Assembly (NCBI GenBank): GCA_035063885.1
Contig: JAPSFM010000145.1
Span: 1 to 11,234, forward strand
DNA: 11,234 nt
Origin: CAADGY01 sp900696665
GTDB lineage: Bacteria > Acidobacteriota > Terriglobia > Bryobacterales > Bryobacteraceae
Direction of reading: 5' to 3'
This document shows positions 6,846 to 11,234 of this stretch, one piece after another; within the stretch, counting starts at the first letter, position 1; every line of letters begins with the position of its first letter. Position numbers and translations under genes: made by a program. The notes under the pieces were generated by a model, which was given only the letters and a program-made list of their open reading frames with translations, ran no database searches and had not been told where the DNA came from.

Positions 6846-7520
6846 TCATGTGTGTGACAGTTTGGTGGAACCGCCGGTCAGCACACCCGCTATTTCAGAC
6901 CAGCGCTGGAACTCATGAAACGGGATGCCCTTTCGCCTGAGGTCGCACGCCAGCCAGCGCCGTGCGAAACGGCACCCTGGTTCCACGAGCATCGCGGGAG
7001 CGAAATCCAGGGGACCGTCGCCCGCGAAAGCCACGCGTTCGCCACGCTCGATCATGGAACGAACGAGGGCTTCCTTGTCGATGCCGTTCTGCGGGGAGTA
7101 GAACGGCGAGTCGTAAGGGAGTTCCATGACCAGACCCTGTCCTTTCTCAATGTGCCCGGGACTGGCATGCACCGCTACGTCCACCCCCGCAGTGGCAAGA
7201 ATCCGCTCGATATACCAGGCGCAGCCCGCGGAAGTTACCACCACGTCCCAGCCGTTGGTTTTGAGACATGCGACTGCGGCGGCTAATTGCGGGTCGGGCT
7301 TGGTGTCTTCTAGCAGCCGCGCCAGTTCCTCCTCTTTCTCCGGCGCATAGGCAAAGACAGACTTCAGCGCTTCAAAGTGCGTGATCCTGCCCTGTTGGTA
7401 GCCACCGAAGAAATCCGGCACGTCGCGTGGCATATACCGCCCGGTGATGAGAGCGTAGAACTCATTGTCGGTAATCGTGCCATCGAAATCGCTGATCAGG
7501 ACAGAAGTACGGGGTCTCAA
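6846..7520 (-). CDS. MtnX-like HAD-superfamily phosphatase
   Basis: 224 residues with all four HAD motifs: motif I DFDGT (Asp11 nucleophile, Asp13 acid/base), motif II TSAG (Thr96/Ser97), motif III Lys149 (GIDKEALV), and motif IV GDGPLD (Asp168, Asp172). The helical cap after motif I (about 20-75) and the overall length fit the HAD-IB group with MtnX and phosphoserine phosphatase-like enzymes. It probably hydrolyses a small phosphorylated metabolite in the cytoplasm. MtnX itself acts on 2-hydroxy-3-keto-5-methylthiopentenyl-1-phosphate in methionine salvage, but no other salvage gene (mtnA, mtnB, mtnW) is here, so the substrate is open. The start is a TTG at 7520: no ATG or GTG lies in frame between the upstream stop and motif I, and GGGA sits ten bases before the TTG. 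It is divergent from the receptor gene and about 50 bp before cydA. Confidence 0.82.
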   Translation of the reverse strand: MRPRTSVLISDFDGTITDNEFYALITGRYMPRDVPDFFGGYQQGRITHFEALKSVFAYAPEKEEELARLLEDTKPDPQLAAAVACLKTNGWDVVVTSAGCAWYIERILATAGVDVAVHASPGHIEKGQGLVMELPYDSPFYSPQNGIDKEALVRSMIERGERVAFAGDGPLDFAPAMLVEPGCRFARRWLACDLRRKGIPFHEFQRWSEIAGVLTGGSTKLSHT

Positions 7521-7550
7521 TACTGGATTGTCCCAAAAAGTGACCGGGAT

Positions 7551-7580
7551 TTCACATTTCTGTTCAAGAGCTTATATGAT
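7551..7580 (+). promoter_or_regulatory. sigma70-like promoter of the TonB-dependent receptor gene
   Basis: TTCACA (7551-7556, 5/6 to the -35 consensus), an 18-base spacer, and TATGAT (7575-7580, 5/6 to the -10 consensus). Transcription would start near 7587, giving a leader of about 40 bases. That leader holds a short inverted repeat TTAAT-AG-ATTAA (7590-7601), a run of eight T (7604-7611) and the ribosome site GAGGAG (7612-7617). The 108-bp gap to the divergent phosphatase gene would also have to hold that gene's promoter, which I cannot place. Confidence 0.45.
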
Positions 7581-7628
7581 AAAAAGGTATTAATAGATTA
7601 ACGTTTTTTTTGAGGAGAACAGGCAACT

Positions 7629-10600
7629 ATGAGGAAACGGCTGTGCGCACTCGTCGTGTGCGCATTGTTTACGGTGCCCATTTGGGCACAGGACGCCCGC
7701 GGCACAATCTTGGGCCGCGTGACGGATTCGACGGGGGCGGTGATCCCCGGGGTGGATGTTCGTGCTACGAACATTGCCACAGGCGTGGTGGTACCGGCCA
7801 AGACAAATCCGTCCGGAAACTACTCTTTGCCTTACTTATTGCCCGGCACTTATATCATCAACGCGGAGATGAAAGGCTTCAAAAGGTTCGTTCGCGATGG
7901 AGTGCAGGTACGTATCAGCGACGCCGTCGAAGTAAACATCATGCTTCAACTCGGCGATGTGGCGGATTCGATCGAGGTGGTGGCGGAGACGCCGCTACTG
8001 AGTACCGCCGAAGCATCTCTGGGTCAGGTTGTAGATGAACGCAGAGTATTGGAACTGCCGCTGTTCGCAGGAAACGCGATGGACCTGGTCCACCTGGCGC
8101 CCGGAACCGTGAACGGCACGGATCTGCGTTTGCGCAAGGCGCCTTTCAATTCGGCGCCATCGCAGTTCTCCACCGACGGAGGGGGGAACAACAACAACGA
8201 ATTCACCATTGACGGCGTGTCCAACACGTTTTCTGACGGAACCGCGCCACGCGTGGCGTTCTCGCCCCCGGCGACTGCCATTCAGGAGTTCCGCGTGCAA
8301 ACTTCGTCTTTCGACGCCGGCATCGGCTACACCTCGGGCGCCACTGTCAACGTCAGCACCAAGGGTGGAACGAACGACTTGCATGGAGAAGCGCATTATT
8401 GGTTCCGGCATAGCAAGCTGGATGCTCCAACGATCTTCCAGAATCGTGCAGGGCAAAAGTTGCCCATTTATCAGGACAACCGGTATGGAGCTTCGGCTGG
8501 AGGTCCGGTCTATATCCCCGGACTCTACAACGGAAAGAACAAGACCCACTGGTTCTATGCATGGGAAGAGAACACATTCGGCGTGCCGGGAGATTTCACC
8601 GCCACAGTGCCTACCGAAGCGATGCGCCGCGGCGATCTCTCCGCCTTGCTCGCGGTTGGCTCGAATTACCAGATGTACGATCCGGCCACCATCACACGCG
8701 AAGGCACGCGCTTCCGGAGGCAGCCGCTCCCCGGCAACGTTATTCCCGCGAGCCGTCTCGACGCGGTAGGCCAGAATATCATGTCCTTGTATCCGCTCCC
8801 GAACCGCCAGGGTACGGCGGATGGCCGCAACAACTACTTCCGCACCGGCAAGGCGCTCGAAGACTACTGGGTGCATCTTGCTCGTGTGGATCATGCGTTC
8901 AGTGAGAACCACCGCATCTTTGTCCGTTTCCATAAGGATTACTGGAATGAGGACAAGAACCGGACTTTCGATACTGACGTAAACGGCATCATCCTGAACC
9001 GGAACAACAATGGCATTGCGCTCGACGACGTGTATGTATTCAGCCCCACCCTGCTGTTGAACGTGCGATACGGGCTCACACACCAGGATTTTCCACAGCG
9101 GCGCACCAGCCGCGGCTTCGATCTGGCCGCATTCGGCTTCTCCCCCGCCACGCTGAGCTACATCGATAGCAGCGTTGCGACCGTTCCACGCATCCGCGCC
9201 GGTTTTTTGACAACGCTATCGCAGTGGGAAGGTCCCGGCGATGGAGTGACTTCCTCCCTGACACACTCCTTCGTCGGAACTGTCACCAAGCTGCACGGAA
9301 ATCACAATATCCGCTTCGGTCCGGAGTTTCGCGTTTACCGGGAGAACTCAAACCGTTTTCCGTTCTCTACGTCTCCCGATCTCAATTTCAGCAATTTCTG
9401 GGCACGAGGACCGCTGGACAACTCCCCTGTTCCGCCCGTTGGCGCAGAGCTGATCGCTCTGTTGCTCGGCATTCCAGGCGGTCAGATGGACCTTACAGGC
9501 AGCTACGCCGAACAAACCTCCAATTTCTCGTTTTATGTTCATGACGATTGGAAGATCTCGCGAAAGCTGACGCTGAATCTTGGCTTGCGTTACGAGTATG
9601 AGTCTCCCATAACTGAGCGCTACAACCGGTCCGTGGCCGGTTTTGCGTTCGATACGGCCAACCCGCTGGATGCCGCTGCGCGGGAGAACTACGCGAAGAT
9701 CGCCATCCCGGAACGTCCCGTGGACCAGTACCGGCTGATGGGCGGCTTGACGTTCGCCGGTGTGGGAGGCAATTCACGCCAGTACTGGAAGGGCGAAAAC
9801 AACAACCTGATGCCTCGGGTCGGCTTCGCGTACCAACTGACGCCCCTGACCGTGTTACGGGGAGGATTCGGGATATTTTATTCTTCCATAGGAATTCTCA
9901 CCTCCAGTTCGATTCAAACCGGTTTCAGCCAGTCCACTCCGATTCAGGCTTCGCTCGACAGCGGGTTGAGTTTCATAGCCACCACTGCCAACCCGTTTCC
10001 GAACGGCTTGCAGAAACCACTCGGAGCCGCCGGCGGGCTGATGACGAATATCGGGCAGTCTGTCAGCTTCTTTCCCGAAGAGAGAAAGCATCCGTACACG
10101 CAGAAGTGGTCGTTTGGTATTCAGCGGCAACTGCCGGCACAGTACCTGATCGACGTTTCCTACGTCGGCAGCAAGTCAGTCCGGCTCGGCGTTGATCGTA
10201 ATCTGAGCTTTACGCCGGCTGAATACCTGAGCACTTTGCCCTACCGGGACGAAAAGACTATCGAGTACCTGAGCGCTACATTTCCAAACCCGCTGGCCGG
10301 GTTGCATCCGATTTATGGAGCCAACACCAGCCGCGCGGGATTGCTGGACCCATATCCGCACTTCGGTAATGTCACGATATTGGACCAGCCGCTGGGCTAC
10401 TCCTGGTATCACTCCATGCAAACACGCTTCGAAAAGCGATTTTCGAGAGGCTACACGTTCCAGTTGTCCTACACGTGGGCAAAAGCGATGGAAGCCGTCG
10501 AGTACCTGAACGCTTCCGACCCCCTGCCCTACGAATCCATTTCCAGCATGGATCGTACGCACCGCCTGGTGGCGAGCGGTATTTATGAATTGCCGTTCGG

Positions 10601-11084
10601 CCGCGGACGCGCCCTTGGCTCCAACTGGCATCCGGTGACGAATTTCATCCTCGGCGGCTGGCAGTTGAGCGGTGTTGTGCAGCGGCAAAGCGGTGCGCCA
10701 CTCGGTTTCGGCAATGCCATCTTTAACGGTGACTTGAAAGACATTGTGTTGCCGAAGAGCAAACGGAGCGTAGACCGGTGGTTTAATACGGAAGCCGGTT
10801 TCAACCGCAACTCGGCCCAGCAGCTTGCGAACAACATTCGCGCGTTCCCGCTGCGCTTTAGCGGCATCCGGAACGACGGGCAGGCACGGTGGGATTTCTC
10901 GGCCATCAAAAACTTCAAAGTGACTGAGAAGGCTACGATGCAATTTCGCGCCGAGTGCTTCAATGCCTGGAACCATCCGAACCTGAGTAGTCCGAATACC
11001 ACACCGACCAACTCCAATTTCGGCACCATCACCGGACAGAATCCTCCGCGGTCCTGGCAGGGTGCTCTCAAGCTGACCTTCTGA
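7629..11084 (+). CDS. TonB-dependent receptor, Oar-like, with carboxypeptidase-regulatory-like domain
   Basis: 1151 residues. Signal peptide 1-20 (cleavage after IWA, before QD). Residues about 24-108 form a carboxypeptidase-regulatory-like beta-sandwich (GRVTDSTGAVIPGVDV, SGNYSLPYLLPGTY). The plug follows at about 115-250 (VAETPLL, ELPL, FTIDGV, IQEFRVQTSSFDAGIGY), with an Asn run at 187-190. The rest is an outer-membrane barrel with repeated aromatic strands, ending LKLTF with the terminal Phe typical of barrel assembly. Length and order match the large receptor family expanded in Solibacter-like Acidobacteriota. It probably imports or binds a large substrate, perhaps a glycan or peptide, but nothing shows which. 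No clear TonB box is seen. The ATG at 7629 is supported by the signal peptide and by purine-rich GAGGAG and AGG upstream. No SusD-like, peptidase or glycosidase gene accompanies it; it stands alone between a promoter and a terminator. Confidence 0.95.
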   Translation: MRKRLCALVVCALFTVPIWAQDARGTILGRVTDSTGAVIPGVDVRATNIATGVVVPAKTNPSGNYSLPYLLPGTYIINAEMKGFKRFVRDGVQVRISDAVEVNIMLQLGDVADSIEVVAETPLLSTAEASLGQVVDERRVLELPLFAGNAMDLVHLAPGTVNGTDLRLRKAPFNSAPSQFSTDGGGNNNNEFTIDGVSNTFSDGTAPRVAFSPPATAIQEFRVQTSSFDAGIGYTSGATVNVSTKGGTNDLHGEAHYWFRHSKLDAPTIFQNRAGQKLPIYQDNRYGASAGGPVYIPGLYNGKNKTHWFYAWEENTFGVPGDFTATVPTEAMRRGDLSALLAVGSNYQMYDPATITREGTRFRRQPLPGNVIPASRLDAVGQNIMSLYPLPNRQGTADGRNNYFRTGKALEDYWVHLARVDHAFSENHRIFVRFHKDYWNEDKNRTFDTDVNGIILNRNNNGIALDDVYVFSPTLLLNVRYGLTHQDFPQRRTSRGFDLAAFGFSPATLSYIDSSVATVPRIRAGFLTTLSQWEGPGDGVTSSLTHSFVGTVTKLHGNHNIRFGPEFRVYRENSNRFPFSTSPDLNFSNFWARGPLDNSPVPPVGAELIALLLGIPGGQMDLTGSYAEQTSNFSFYVHDDWKISRKLTLNLGLRYEYESPITERYNRSVAGFAFDTANPLDAAARENYAKIAIPERPVDQYRLMGGLTFAGVGGNSRQYWKGENNNLMPRVGFAYQLTPLTVLRGGFGIFYSSIGILTSSSIQTGFSQSTPIQASLDSGLSFIATTANPFPNGLQKPLGAAGGLMTNIGQSVSFFPEERKHPYTQKWSFGIQRQLPAQYLIDVSYVGSKSVRLGVDRNLSFTPAEYLSTLPYRDEKTIEYLSATFPNPLAGLHPIYGANTSRAGLLDPYPHFGNVTILDQPLGYSWYHSMQTRFEKRFSRGYTFQLSYTWAKAMEAVEYLNASDPLPYESISSMDRTHRLVASGIYELPFGRGRALGSNWHPVTNFILGGWQLSGVVQRQSGAPLGFGNAIFNGDLKDIVLPKSKRSVDRWFNTEAGFNRNSAQQLANNIRAFPLRFSGIRNDGQARWDFSAIKNFKVTEKATMQFRAECFNAWNHPNLSSPNTTPTNSNFGTITGQNPPRSWQGALKLTF

Positions 11085-11110
11085 TATGGGGCGACCTTGT
11101 CAAGGGTTCA

Positions 11111-11132
11111 CGAAAAGCCCGGCTTTCGTTTT
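11111..11132 (+). terminator. probable rho-independent terminator after the receptor gene
   Basis: About 27 bases after the receptor stop, the arms CGAAAAGC and GCTTTCG can pair around a CCG loop, with one bulged A, followed directly by TTTT (11129-11132). The stem is only about seven base pairs and the T-run is short, so strength is uncertain, but the position and shape fit. Confidence 0.5.
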
Positions 11133-11234
11133 CGACGAGAGTTGAACCAAGCCTGAAGACAGCAGAGCAGGTGACAGGACAAGAGGCAAATGCGACGGTT
11201 GATCACTCTGATATCCGCGGGTCGAGACCGCACA
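11133..11234 (+). other. right-edge region, possibly the start of another gene
   Basis: No complete gene is present. An ATG at 11190 (MRRLITLISAGRDRT) is open for 15 codons to the window end, with GAGG three bases upstream, which is closer than usual. It could be the first codons of a further plus-strand gene, but the visible part is too short to judge. Confidence 0.2.

Noticed and set aside
7521..7628. Possible cobalamin riboswitch in front of the receptor gene
   Set aside because: The leader is too short for the known cobalamin riboswitch fold and I see no B12-box-like sequence.
7995..9083. 362-codon minus-strand frame opposite the receptor gene
   Set aside because: It is antisense to a clear plug and barrel region, with no recognisable motifs; a product of GC-rich codon bias.

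Overview
The window looks like a chromosomal segment of an Acidobacteriota bacterium, most likely of the Solibacter/Bryobacter type. This is an inference from two protein styles: a very large receptor with an N-terminal carboxypeptidase-regulatory-like domain fused to a TonB-dependent receptor (an 'Oar-like' protein, greatly expanded in these bacteria), and a small secreted protein whose mature part opens QDRPNFSGTWKLD. The DNA is GC-rich and densely coded. I see no rRNA, tRNA, CRISPR array, insertion sequence or phage gene.

Layout, left to right. Positions 1-225 hold no convincing complete gene; a divergent minus-strand gene may begin here and run off the left edge. A small exported protein is encoded on + (226-744). 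It converges, with 12 bp between stops, on a minus-strand block that fills 757-7520. Read in its own direction (right to left), that block is: an MtnX-like HAD phosphatase (7520-6846, TTG start); cytochrome bd quinol oxidase subunits I and II, cydA (6794-5244) and cydB (5240-4221); a 179-bp gap; then a tightly packed four-gene cluster of a B12-binding corrinoid protein (4041-3406), a homocysteine S-methyltransferase-type zinc enzyme (3395-2535), a DUF1638 protein (2534-1779) and an MtaA/UroD-type zinc methyltransferase (1782-757). On the other side, transcribed divergently from the phosphatase, is the 1151-residue TonB-dependent receptor (7629-11084), followed by a probable rho-independent terminator.

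The corrinoid cluster is the most interesting part. One methyl-carrying corrinoid protein sits with two different zinc thiolate methyltransferases and a conserved uncharacterised protein, coupled by spacings of 10, 0 and -4 bp. No MttB/MtaB-type substrate-specific methyltransferase and no RamA-type activator lies in the window. The simplest reading is a corrinoid shuttle moving a methyl group between an unidentified donor or acceptor (MtaA/UroD-type enzyme) and homocysteine, giving methionine. The direction and the substrate are not shown by the sequence. The MtnX-like phosphatase might also belong to methylthio/methionine metabolism, but that link is weak. The bd oxidase would remove oxygen at high affinity and feed on the quinol pool; its proximity to an oxygen-sensitive corrinoid system is suggestive only.
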